Below are positions 1 to 11,900 of a DNA stretch of 64,000 bases, piece after piece. The notes under the pieces were generated by a model. It was given only the letters and a program-made list of their open reading frames with translations. It ran no database searches and was not told the origin of the DNA. The stretch's first letter is position 1. Every line of letters starts with the position of its first letter. Source of the stretch: Polyporus tsugae (Eukaryota; Basidiomycota; Agaricomycetes; Polyporales; Polyporaceae); contig JAHRBS010000004.1 of the NCBI GenBank assembly GCA_024305745.1, forward strand, positions 4,030,001-4,094,000, read 5' to 3'. The position numbers and the translations under genes are program-made.

Positions 1-2320
1 GCGTGTGGATGCATCTGAATGCGTGTTCTTCATGAAAGGCATAAAGGGTCTGTGTGGGGGGGCGAGATCTGATCGGATCCGAGCGCAGTGCGAGGCCATG
101 CAGAAGATGGAGCAGGGCGTTGTTCTGAATCTGCCTGCAGGCGAAAGGATGGATGCACAAAAGGGTGAAAGTGGTTTATTTGTGGAGTGCCGCGCTAGGG
201 GCGCCTTGGACTTCTCGTGTGATGGGGCGAGATGGTAGCGAGGACCTGTAACAAAGACGTATTGAATAGATGTCGTGCAAGGTGGATGGTGGGAAGGACC
301 CTCGCACGATGCCACCCGCGCCGGGAGGATCGCAGTGGCGTCTGAGTGGGACGTGGAGGAGGAGACCGGGTCGGTTGCACCGAGGGTTTGAGGAGGTGGA
401 TGTCGACGCGCGTAAAAGAAGCCAAGGAGGAGCCCTCACGTGCGCTCCGAGCGAGGGCGTGGGCGGGTCTCGTGCGCGCGGTGGCAGCTGGGCAGCCCTC
501 CGTCTGCCTCGACCTGGATCGAGTAGAAGCACTTGATGAGCGTCTCCACCAAACCCCTTCCTCTTCCTTCCGAGACGCGAGGGTGCGAGTGTGTGACGGT
601 GGGCGGGCGCTCGGACGGACGACGCGAGAAGCGTGCGTGTGTGAGCACACTGCCAGGGCTGGTCACATAAACATAACGCGTGGACGCGGACGCGCGACTC
701 GCGAACCCTGGGCTTGCATTTGGATCTGCCGTCTTCTCTGCCCGCGCAGCGAGTTCCGAATTCTCTTCTTCCACGAGCTGTCTGTCTGCCGCGGGCCCTG
801 TCCGCAAGTCGCTGCCGTCGGAATGTCGTCAGCGACTTATTCCGCCTCGCGTTCCTGGCAGGATTTGCCCCCGTTACGTTACCCATCGTCCAAAGTTGGC
901 GAAGCCCTCCTTCTCGCACGCGTCTCTTTCGCTCACCGTGCCTCCCGCTGCTGGCGCGGGCTAGAGCGGGCCAGGCACAGGGTGTGCGGCGGCCCAGCCC
1001 CCGTCGGGGTGGAGACGAGGCAGACAGCCTTCCGGTCGTGAACGCGTCGATGAAGAATCCTCGGTCTGCTGCGCGCGACGGCGTATACCGAAGCAGCGAA
1101 GGTGGACAGAGGCCGGGCGATCATGCGAAGACAGACGTGGGCAGAGATCGACACACTATATCCGAGGACACGACGACGCGCGACAGGTGCTCACGCAAGA
1201 CAGGCGTCGGGCAGCGCGCGTATTGGATGGCGAGAGCGCAGGAGGTGGCTCTCGACGGTCTGGACCTCTCCAGGACCGGCGCTGGGTAGCAACGGCAAGC
1301 GCAGACGTCGAGCAGAGGCGTCGAGCAGAGCATCACATCGACGCGCATCATCGTCCGACACCAGAATTAACGTTCCTTTGCCGTTACCCCCGTCGAAAAT
1401 CGCGATGCCATCACCTCTGACAGCCTTTGAGATCCATCGCGCGCGAAAGCGGAAGGGAAAAGGAATGAAACGGGAATCGCGAGGGGAATGATAATGGGAA
1501 AACGCGCAAAAGAAGCTCACGGAGATGTCCCGCCCACGTCCACCCAGACAGCCAAAGGCCGTATCGACCGTTTCGCCCGCCGGCGTCCACAACCACCTGT
1601 GCCATGGCCTTCTTCCGGATGCGGCCTTGTGGCCGGTGTGGCGATTGCCCATATTGAGCATCCATACTTCGCGCCTCTGATGACAATAAGTTGGATAACG
1701 CGACGCGGACGCATTTAGCGGCGGCGTGTCATGACGCAGTGTTGGCGGACAAGACCTTTGTGGCTCGATAGACTTGTAGAGTAGCTGAATGACTGATCGG
1801 ACCCGGATAAAAGACAATGCGGAGCGCGTTTGGATAGTACGGAATATCCGGCGCGAAGACAAAGGAAGGACTCTGGCACAGGTCCAGCGGAATCAAACAT
1901 GGCTGTGTGATAGGCGACCGGGGAAGGAGACGTGTGGCTGAGGGCATTTTCGAGGACAAAAGGCATTGGATGGCCGGGGACGGCAGGAGGCGGCGGAGAA
2001 AAATAAGTCATGGTGGATGAGTGGAGGTGAGTTCACTGCAGGTGGTGGATCGCGCATCTGGTGGCTGTCTGCCAGGTCGCTGTGGCCTACCGCCATAATC
2101 GGCCTAGCGTCTTTCTCCGATCACAGCTCGCTAGCCTTATTTGGGACACGATTGGCTTGACGATGGAATCTGCGCGCCATTATCGGTTTATTATGATATT
2201 TACTGGTTTGTGCCCGATATGCCTAAAGCGGGTTGGCAAGTGACGTCCTTCGCACACCTACCGCATTCGGGCAGAATTCAAGCGAACGCTGGGCGATGTG
2301 GACAAGTCCTCGTCGGACTG
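1..2320. other. Region without a supported gene
   Basis: Many short open frames overlap on both strands here, as expected in GC-rich DNA, but none has a recognisable domain, a coherent splice pattern or homologous-looking motifs. I see no tRNA, repeat array or transposon ends. The first clear signals are the promoter-like elements near 2322. Confidence 0.5.
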
Positions 2321-2321
2321 G

Positions 2322-2450
2322 CATAAAAAGCTCGTCTCCTCCTCCGTCTCCCCTCACCATTCCGCTCCCCACTCGCATCCGTCCTCGCAACCTGTTCCCC
2401 CGCTCTTGCGTATCTCATCCTCGTACATCTCGCTCTCATCTCCCTCATCC
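2322..2450 (+). promoter_or_regulatory. TATA-like element plus CT-rich initiator tract
   Basis: A TATA-like stretch (CATAAAAAG, 2322-2330) is followed by a long pyrimidine-rich tract to about 2450. This is the usual layout of strong basidiomycete promoters, where transcription starts at the end of a CT block. It lies 190 bp upstream of the small ORF at 2517, which supports that ORF being transcribed. Confidence 0.45.
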
Positions 2451-2516
2451 GAGCCTCTCCAGCCTCTTCCGCGAGAAATAGCCCCTCATCGCCACCACCT
2501 ACCTCCGTAACTAGCT

Positions 2517-2723
2517 ATGCACGGGTCTACATCCTCTGCCTCCTGCTCCCCGCGCTCCATCGCGTCCGCCCCATCACATTCGCATGCCTCGACGCCTTTG
2601 CCCGGAGCAGCACCAGTCTCCCGCGCCGTTGACTCCGCGCCATGCCCAACATCCGCGAGCTCTCCCCAGTGCTGCCACTGCGGTTGGCGCGGCGCGCATG
2701 CCCCTACGTGCCCGTTCAAGTAA
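2517..2723 (+). CDS. Small Ser/Ala/Pro-rich protein with Cys/His-rich C-terminus
   Basis: This is a 68-residue single-exon ORF. Residues 1-47 are low-complexity Ser/Ala/Pro/Thr. The C-terminus switches abruptly to the ordered-looking string CCHCGWRGAHAPTCPFK, with three closely spaced Cys and His residues and a further Cys near the end. That could bind one zinc ion or act as a short recognition tail. There is no signal peptide and no membrane segment. It sits behind a TATA-like box and a CT-rich tract, and a canonical GTGAGT...CACAG pair at 2769-2951 could be a 3'UTR intron. I recall similar short Cys/His-tailed proteins in agaricomycetes, but I cannot name a family or function. The composition shift, the promoter context and the abrupt motif argue against a chance ORF. 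Confidence 0.5.
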   Translation: MHGSTSSASCSPRSIASAPSHSHASTPLPGAAPVSRAVDSAPCPTSASSPQCCHCGWRGAHAPTCPFK

Positions 2724-2806
2724 CCGCGCCGTGCATCTGTATCATAGCTTTCCTCGTCGCTCTACCATGTGAGTATCCTCTCCCCTCTTGCTTCTTCGCG
2801 ATCGCG

Positions 2807-2829
2807 CCCCCCCCCCCCCCCCCCCCCCC
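2807..2829 (+). repeat. Homopolymeric C run (23 nt)
   Basis: There are 23 consecutive C residues. They lie inside the possible 3'UTR intron 2769-2951 of the small upstream gene. Such a run is prone to length error in sequencing and to slippage. Confidence 0.9.
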
Positions 2830-2951
2830 ACTTCCACTACCACGCCTCTCTTCACCGGCGCCTGGCCCCTCCGCGCTGTGCGCTCCGTTTATCACTTCCG
2901 TTCTCGTGTCGCACCGCATGACAGAGCGCTGATACAAACGTCCTCCCACAG

Positions 2952-5900
2952 CTGTCTCTTCTATAATCGACCATTGCTCTCGCCATTCGATCATGCAAGA
3001 CCACCCTGTATCACCACCCTATAGCATGTCGAGCACCATGCTCCCCTATTCATATTGGATCGCGTATTGACGCATCTGACGCAACGCTGTCGCCGTTGTA
3101 CGAAGCTATCGTAATGGAGGAAGGAAGGAGTAGGAGCCGCTATCGTCTGTACATACCCCCCCACCTCATCATCGTCGCTCTGTATTCTCCCTCGCACGCA
3201 TCGACTCGATTGTTCGCCCATTGCCTCGCGACTCACTTGACATTGTAATCCACTTGCTCTCTGTTTGAATGCACACACGTTTGCTGTTTCATCTCTCTGA
3301 CTCGTGCGCGCGACGGTTGGCTGCGACCTTGTTTTGTTCGGCAAGGCACGATGTGTCTGAATTGGCTCGATCCGTGTGGGGTCGCGGATGCTGTCAGTTC
3401 ACTGTCACAACTCGGCAGCAGGCGCTGAAGCGGTGAAGCGGGATGTGGCTGGTGCGATCTTATCTCTCATCAGGGACGGTCGCTCAGAAATAACGTTATC
3501 ATGACGCAGTCGGGGGTGTCTGTTTCCCCGCATCCGCGTCCTCGTCGCTCGCACCGATCTTCGAAAGTCTCCATCCCCCGCCAGTCCCCAGTGCCACGCC
3601 CTCTCCGCCGTGGCTGCCAGATTGCATTCCCTCGCGCCTCTGCCTAACCCTCGTGAGTGGGACATGCCAATCCCTCCCTCCCTCTAGGCTCCACGCGCCT
3701 TCGGATTCGCTCTCAAGCTTCGCCTTCTTCGCCTCCCCCTTGTTCGCAGTTCCATTCCCTTGTCCTCCTCATTCAGTCTAGCCGCCACCCGTGCACTCCG
3801 GCATCACGCTCCGCCCCCACCTCCACATCGCAACACCGTCACGTCCACACCACCCCTCCCGATAACCCATCGTCCAATGGCCCGTTCCATCGATAAGCCC
3901 CGCCCCCTCCCCGCTCCTCTGAGTCTGTGTCCGTGTCCGTCACCGCGGCCCTGATAGCGATAAAACTTCCTGAATCCTGGACGTCGAGCGTGGGCACGCG
4001 ACCCGGCGGCCATCCGCAGCGCGTTCGGCACAGCGCTGGGATCCGAGCGGGGAAGGCGCAGGATTCAGAGAACAGGGCGGAGGGCATGTGCGCGCCGTCG
4101 CCGGCGGCCGATCCGGATGGACGTCGGGGTCGTCATAACAATTGCGCTGAAACGATGCACATCCGGCACAGGACGCGAAAGAGAACTGGCTCCGAGCTCC
4201 GCGTGCCCAGTGAGCTGACTGACAGAACTAGGTGCAATTGTTGTTGTTCGGGACTTGGACAGGACAGGGAGGTGACATCCGCTCCTCCTCTGCTCCACCT
4301 CCGGCGCGCCCGCTCGGTATCGGTATCAGCCCTGCAAGTTGCAATTTTTTAACCATGCGACGCACCCACGCGCGCGGGCCCGCAACAATTGCGGATCTGT
4401 GGCCACACGGCCATCGCGAGACCAAGTTTGACCCCGGGTCGCGTTTGCGTCGACGTCATAATAAGTGTGCTAAGCGAGGGCTTAGGGTCGCAGGAACGAC
4501 TTGAAGCGAGCTGCAAGCGAGCGGGAGGTTCACGAGACGACGGAACGCCCACCGTCGGACATGACCATGACCTTAGCAGCCTTTCAAGTTTCCGCCGGTG
4601 AACGTGCGCATTGACGCCTGTTCCGAGCCCTGTCTCAAAATCTTCGTCGTTTGACGGACCTCGGATCCCGGGCCACCACGCCGGTGTTGAGTAACTGCTG
4701 CGTGTACGTGCTGTCAAACCTCGCGATGATCATGACTCCTCCGACGGGCACGGTGCCATTGTTGTCCTGTCCTGCAAAGCGGTTGCCGCTGGTCCCGAGG
4801 GCATGCCACTGGCAAGTACGTACGGCGAGGGGTATCGTATGATGATTTCTAAGTAAGTATGTTCCTGGTCCACACAACAGACAAGGGATGATGACGACAT
4901 AGTACGGCGGCCCGCGCGTTCCCATCGAAATGCCGGACATTGTATGGACGCGCAAAACAAGCCACAACATTGCGCGGCCCACGGTGGCAGTGTCACGCCG
5001 TCTTGGATTGTTTCTCAAACGAGGTGCGTTCCAGTTGGTTCCAGCGTGTTGTTCCTAGTCCCCCGCGGTTGCACGACGCGGCGTGCTATCGGCGTTCAAT
5101 CGTCTGTATCATCCTCGGCCATCTCGTATCCCATTCAGACTTATCCATCCATCGCGTTAGCCCTGTCAGGGTTATCCTGTTCATCCGCCATCTTTTCTCA
5201 TCCACGTCCACCGCAGGTCACGGTCTACCGATCGCAGTAGAAGCCTGATCATGAAGCTGCATCTCCGAACCCGCGTCCCATCCGAACCCGAAACTCAAAA
5301 CATGATTCAGAACCTGTGCGCACGCCCTCCGAGCCTCCGAGAGTCCGCTGACCCGCGCAAGTGTTCCACGCTTCTCTCCCATCTCCGAAGTTCGGCTGCC
5401 CGAGTCATCCCCGTTCCCCATGCCCCACTCCCCACCAGCAGCAACCTTCCAAATTCCAGTCACGCGACCACCCGGCCGCCTTTGACGCCTCCGCACGTTC
5501 GCTCCGACGTCATACCCCTGCCCACCACTTTGTACAGAGGCCGCTGCGCTCTTCCCCACCTGGTGGTACCCATGGCCAATCCCTGTGACTCGCGCCGCGA
5601 ATCCCTCTCCCAGCGAGGCATCTGGCGCCCGTCTCTTGGCACGCCAACGCGTCCCCCCATTCCTCTCGCCCCGTCCAGCTGACCGCGTCAGCTGCGGCGT
5701 GCGCCACCCCGTTGCAGCGTCCGGAGGCGTCTCGTACGACGGAACGGACTACAGCTGGCATCATCCCGGCATCCGAGTCCGAGCCCGAGCCACGAGCCCC
5801 GAACGTCAACTCCGTTCCGAGGCGTCAAGATAAGTACTAGTATGGCCATGGTGGGTTGGGGGCACGTCGATCTAGGAACCGCATTGGCCTCGTGCAGGTA

Positions 5901-8900
5901 AGAGCCATACTGCATATCGTAGCTAACGTACTTGGGAGGTCTGTTAGAGATCGGTATGGAAGCCGAAGTGATCCGCCCTCTGGCCTCGAGGCTGAGTTTC
6001 AACGTAAATTCTGCGTCTGCGGGGTGGCCACGGCCATGCATTATGGAGATGCACATTCCGAGTCCTGATATATAATATGTTTCGGCTCGTTTCAGCGATG
6101 GCATGTTCGACGCTGCGGAAGTCTTGATTGGGTGCCGGGGTCGTCGAACATGTCATTTGTAGAAGGGACGCTATAGGATATCTCCCTGACGAGATCGTTC
6201 CGGATATCTTTTTAACGATGGCGTCTTAAACCGTTCATTGTATGACAGCTCAGAATAGCGCACCGCACAACTTGCACCCGAACGCTGTATATGGTAACAC
6301 CGGATATCCAACTTCCAAGGGTGTGCGAATGCCATCGGGTGCGGCCCGTGCAAGTAGTGCGGCGCGGACGTTTGTTTGAACGTGCCGGGCACTGCCAGGG
6401 GTCCGAGGCGGTTGGTAGCGACGTGCCGCATTTAGACGTGCCTAGTCCTCCAGGCTATTACGGACGTGGGGGCTTCTCTCCAGTTCCGATTCCGAACCCG
6501 CATCCGAATCCGAGCTGCGACCCTGGCCTGGGCGGACGCGCGATATCGATCTCGTCAATATTCTCAAATGGGCCTGGCGCTCGAGCGCGCGCGCGCCTGA
6601 TTCCCCGGTACAATCCTACTGCCAGCTGTACTACGGTCTTGGCCCGCGGCGATGGGTTATCAACGTCATGCAGTCCGTGCTGCAAGCTCAAGGGAGTACA
6701 CTGCGCGGCCTGTACAATTGTTCACCCCCGTCGGCGGGCCTGGCTTGGCGTCGATTAGAATTGAGGCCCCGCGACTTGCACAGAGCGAGTCGGGACTCAG
6801 AGCACTTACTTATCACGCGCCGTCCGTTGTCCGAGGTGCGCGACGAAAGACGGAGTGCCTCTTCTGGTTATAGTGGCGGTCAGCTGCAGCCGCGGCGGAT
6901 GCCGCCTGGAATGGTCTGTGTGTTCTCCGTCGCGACTGCCGCTCTCTGCCGTGCTGGCTGGAGTTTTCTGCTGGAAAATTGCATGGTCTGCATCCGCGAG
7001 GGTGGCTAGCTGTCGCGCAGATAATGTATCGCGCCACGGCGAATAGCGATGTCAGAGTGCGGCTACGGCGGGTTCCGTGCGAGCCCTGTCTCGCGAGTGT
7101 TAGATCAGGATATATAGACGTGTACAGCGTACAGGTTCTGAATGACCTTATCTGGACCAAACGATGAAAGTCACTTTAACCCTTGGCCACCGCTAAGTAT
7201 ACGGAATGGGGTACCAGCCACCGGCTGATGCACAACTAAACCAATTGACATTTACATTAATATTGGAGACCCGGCATGAAGGATCGCAAGATTGGTTTCT
7301 CGCAAGCCGGAGGTTTCCAGAAGGTGTGCCCTCTCACTACCCCCCGCCCGCTCTCACTCCCTGTTTACGTACAGCAACAGTAAGCAATCTCATCTATGTA
7401 TCCGACCACAGGCCTTTCCGCAGAGCTGTGCTGTCGAAGCCAGCCGCCCTGGCCAGGCGGACTGCACACGCTGTCACGGTACATAGCGCCGTTCGAACTT
7501 CGAACTTCGAAGCCCACTCTCGTTCTTGGGATGGATGTGCGCGTGACAGGCTCGAGCCTTTGGGCTTGGCGCACGCGCAGGCTAAATCCTACGGTCCCCC
7601 TTCCCCTTCTGCCACAATGCATCCACCCCGTGTGCCGCCGTTCGATTCGCTCTGCGCGTGCAGAGGCGAGAAGAGGCTCCCGAGAATCGACGTCGGCGTG
7701 GGTGCACGCACGTATGCATATGTATGGCGTCGGCGCGGAGGGGCAGAGTCTCGCGGGTCAGATGACCGTTCCCCGCGACGTTGGGAGACTGGAGTCGGGC
7801 GTGCTTCGGCTTCCATGCACGCCCACGGTGTGCGCGAGCAGATAGAATCTAGGGTGGATTTCTGTTCTGCGGGGGCGCGTGCGCGTCGTGCACATATAAG
7901 CTGTATCGGGCCAATCGGATGCGCGCAAAGCGTAAGCCGACGTCGCGCATCGCACGGATGCGGAGAGTGGAAGGGAATCTCCAGCGCGAAGTCTGGGGGT
8001 GCTGCTGGGGGTGAACTCAGGAGCTGCGCGCGCGTGTCGGAGAGTGGGTGTGCAGCACCTTTCGACGTCGCAGAGTCGCTCTACTCCGGATCCGCCTAGG
8101 CTCGATTTGTGCAGGTACGTACTTCACGTACTTCCGTTCGAAGGCACAACGATTGATTGGACACTGTGCGGGAACGAAGGAGCACGTGTTCTGAGAGGTG
8201 TTTCGACGGGCGTATGGTAGCTTTCTGAATGCGCGTGGTAAGGTTTGAACTTGAATGAAATGCAAGGCTCAAATTGGAGTTGCCTCTCCCGTTTTCAGCA
8301 GCCTAAGGTGGACGTATTTGCTCTGATAACCTTAGAAACGCGTGGAATCAGCCAAACGGGGCGGCTAACTCTCCCCTCAGGGCAGCTTCACTTCTCTCTC
8401 AGTGCGTCATGGGCACTAGAGCAGAAGAGCGGCCTTCCACCACCGCAGGGCTACGATGGACTTGGCCGCGCCTGGATGCGCCGCGCTCCTAGTGCGCCCC
8501 CAGAATGCACCGCGAACGTCCTCGCCCGCCCGCCTGTTCCCATTCCAAGAAAAGAAGAGAACTTTGACCCACTTCTGCTTCCCGCTTCCTGACCTGGAAA
8601 CCTGAGGGTGTGTACCTACCTTAGTTCTTCTAGGTGCCCCTGGCAAGCCGAAGGGCCAGCGCTCGGCCGCCGCACGCTCGTCTTCCTGTATACTGTATGC
8701 CGGGTTCGTACCTTTGCCAGTGTGCTTACCCGGCCAGCTGAGCTGAACGAACTGCCCCATGCGTGCTCTCATGATCATCTAGTACTTCGCTGTCAATGTC
8801 GGCCTTTGGCTACCCCTGGACACCCGGAACGCTTGGATGGGCTCAGGTGAGACGTCCGAATGGGCGTTCCGGTTTCCTTTCTCTGGCAGTGTATTGCCAG

Positions 8901-11900
8901 CGGAAACGGTGAACCATGTCCCGCAGCGCGATAGAATACCGGCACGCCCGTGTCAGTAACGCCGTGTCTTGCTTCCGCGCCAAACTCCCGGTCCGCGCAT
9001 TCAGTATCTCTCGGAAGGAGATGCCGGTGTGGATCCAGACGTCGAACGCAGTGCGATCCATGAGGATCATTGTCACTGCGCGGCGTCGCACATTCGAAAG
9101 CCTACAGTGTGAAGTACATATCTCGTCCACACGAAGGAGCAAGACGGCCGGCCTCGGACCCGACGGACCGGACAGAGTGGTGGGCGCCAAGCGAGGAGGA
9201 TCGCGACGCTAGGCCATTTCGGGGAGAGCGGCCCTGATCGGCGGGTCCGGAGACAGGTGATCATCATCGAGCCGAGGCCCGAGGGGACGGCAGGCGTCCG
9301 GCGTTGAAAGAGGTTCTCGATGCTTGTCTGTACAGTGCTCCTTCCACGGCACTCTTCTATCCACCGCTCGCATCATCAGATCGCCGTCGTCGGGGATACA
9401 TACCACTCTCCCAGGCCGCGCAATCCTCATCCATCGCCCTCGCCTAATACCGCGCGGATAGGCCTCCTCGCTTTGGCCAGGTGCGTCTCGCTGTCTTCGT
9501 CGGCGGAGGAGCCTGGACTTGAAGTCTGCTAGAGCTATCGCAGGCAGCTGTGTGTTCTCTTTGTGCTTATCGTTCTAGCATTCCGCTTCTGTGCTGAATA
9601 TAGCTCTCAGTAGCACACCAGCCGCGATGCTCGACCCAACCAACCGAACCCATCCGTGCGGCGCAAATGCGATCCAGAAGCCTGAATGCCCACCCCGCAC
9701 AATTGTGCCACTGCGCGGCGTGCGCGGTGTTGCTGCTGCGAAGCCCGTCGGCTCGTGCGCGGTCCTTCAATTCGCGGCGAGCCGTGTTCTCAATCTCAGC
9801 CGCCTTCTGTTCTCTTCTTGTTCTGGGCGTGAGTCACCGACGTTGGCGACGCGGGCCCGCATTCATTCACCGTGCGTGCCCGTCACACCCCGCCGCTAAG
9901 GCCCAGTAGCCAGAGGGGGGCTTCCACTTCTCTAGACATTGACAAGCGTCGCGTATTACCGCGCGCAGGAGGAGATCGGGGTGGCCCGGGCGAGCCATGC
10001 GCTGCATGGGCTGGGCAGCGTCCATCTGATTCCATGGCTCCCGGCCATATCTGCGCACAGGAGTGCCTCACGAGTCGTCTGTTCGGCTGTCTGGCCGCAC
10101 GCGTGAAGGGAAGGGAGTATGGAGGGGAAGGTTCAAGGCGTGCGGGATTCAAACGCAATGACGAACGATGCGTTGGAACGAGCGTGCGCCCCTCGTGACC
10201 GTTCGCGCCCCTCACGAAGGCGGAAGAAAGGAACGCGCAGAATGTGCGGGAGAACAGAGGTGCATTCTCGAACTCCGAGCGTGGGTGGACCGCACGCGCG
10301 AAGGCGGGCGGAGTGGCTTGCGGCCGGGAAGTAGCGCGTGTGCACTGCGAGGCTCGCCGCTCGTTCTTCTAGATGGGTGCACGTGCGCACACGGTGCGGG
10401 GGGCTCACGACCTCCGGGCTTCTGACAGTGAGAAGCGGCGTGAGCGGTCTGACAAATACGATTCAGAAGAAGCAGAAGGGGAAGAAGAAGCAGGCCCGCC
10501 AGGAAGCGGTTGGAGGGCGAAGTTCATCTGAATCACACGCATCATATGAAGGGGCACAGAAGCTGCGCGAGGTTCGTTAGGTTCATACAATCAATTCTCC
10601 GAACGGGTCAATGGCCTTGAGACGTAACGTGAGCGTCGTAGATGCTCCCGATACTCCCGGTGTGTGAGTGGTGGCGGACGGAGTTGCCAATCCCGCCTCC
10701 GCATGATGCCTGAAGAGGATGCAGGACCCACAGGACGCTGAGCCACCTTGAACTGTATAGACGGCAGAAGAGGCGAGCTAGTAGAATCGCGGGAACGGAA
10801 GGAGTCTAGTCGCTTCTCCTCCTCTCCTCCTGCCTATCCTGGGGTCAACGGAACACATTCGCGCGAACGTGATCACCCACGCTCTCGACGCTTCACAGAC
10901 GTTCTCATGGCTCCGGAGTATCAGATTTGCGACGCTCGAATTCGTGCTTATCAATGACATGCGTCCCAAGAGAAGGAGGAGGCAAAAACACACCACCAAC
11001 GTTTGTGCACGCACCACGGAAGGTATATCTCTATTCTCCGCCCCCCCCATGGCCCGTGAGATAGGGAGCTAAGCGGGGTACCCTCAAAGTCATAACGATA
11101 TCGCATTGTCGGCGCACAAAGAACGTCCGAGCTTGAGTCCATGTCAGCGGGCCGCATGGCGACCACGGAGGAGAGAAAGCCCGTATCACGACGGTACGAT
11201 GAGTTGCCGGAGGTCCAATGCGCCGCCGTACTTTCGCAGACCTAATCACCTATCATGCACCTGCATCGGGGATGACCACGCACCCAGTCGCAGCGGTCGC
11301 TTTTGTGCCTTCTGTATGCGGTCATCGAAAGTTTGACGACGACTTCTGGGCGATAGGCCGGGAGTATATGCGCGACATTCAATGTCCAATGACGTGCTTC
11401 TCGCGCCCATCTGAGGGTGTCCCGTCCAGACGCCGCGACACTATTGGTGAGGTGACATGGAGGCGTCGTAGGTGGCTGATACGCTTCCGTTGATCCTGAA
11501 CTTTGGACGACAATGTACACCTCGTACCTTTTAGTCCGATGGCGTGCGACGACGTATGTGGGGTAAGTTATGCCACGGTATATGTCCCAGGCTAACAAGC
11601 TTGCGAGTGTGTACCGTATCAGCTTGTTATTCTCCTCGATTCTAGCCGAGAAGACGCTGGAAGACACGACGCACGTTAGAACTTGGACGTTCGGACAGCC
11701 CTGCGGCGCAGACACAACGCCGGGACGGGACCACACGATGGCTAGTGCGCATATGGCAGTCTCCAGATAGCACCTCCGACCTGCTTCGGAAGTGGTGAGC
11801 ATCACCAGCGCGTGAACTAGTGGTCGATCATCACCTCGACATCCAATACATCCCAGACATACGCCCTTCGCCATGTCACATTCCCCTTCTATTCTGTGAC

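Noticed and set aside
7206..8099. 297-codon open frame on the plus strand
   Set aside because: Its Arg/Ala/Ser-heavy composition matches chance GC-rich frames; there is no domain, motif or promoter logic, and overlapping frames look the same.
11242..11874. 210-codon minus-strand open frame
   Set aside because: No recognised motif, no introns with coding continuity, and no conserved-looking block.
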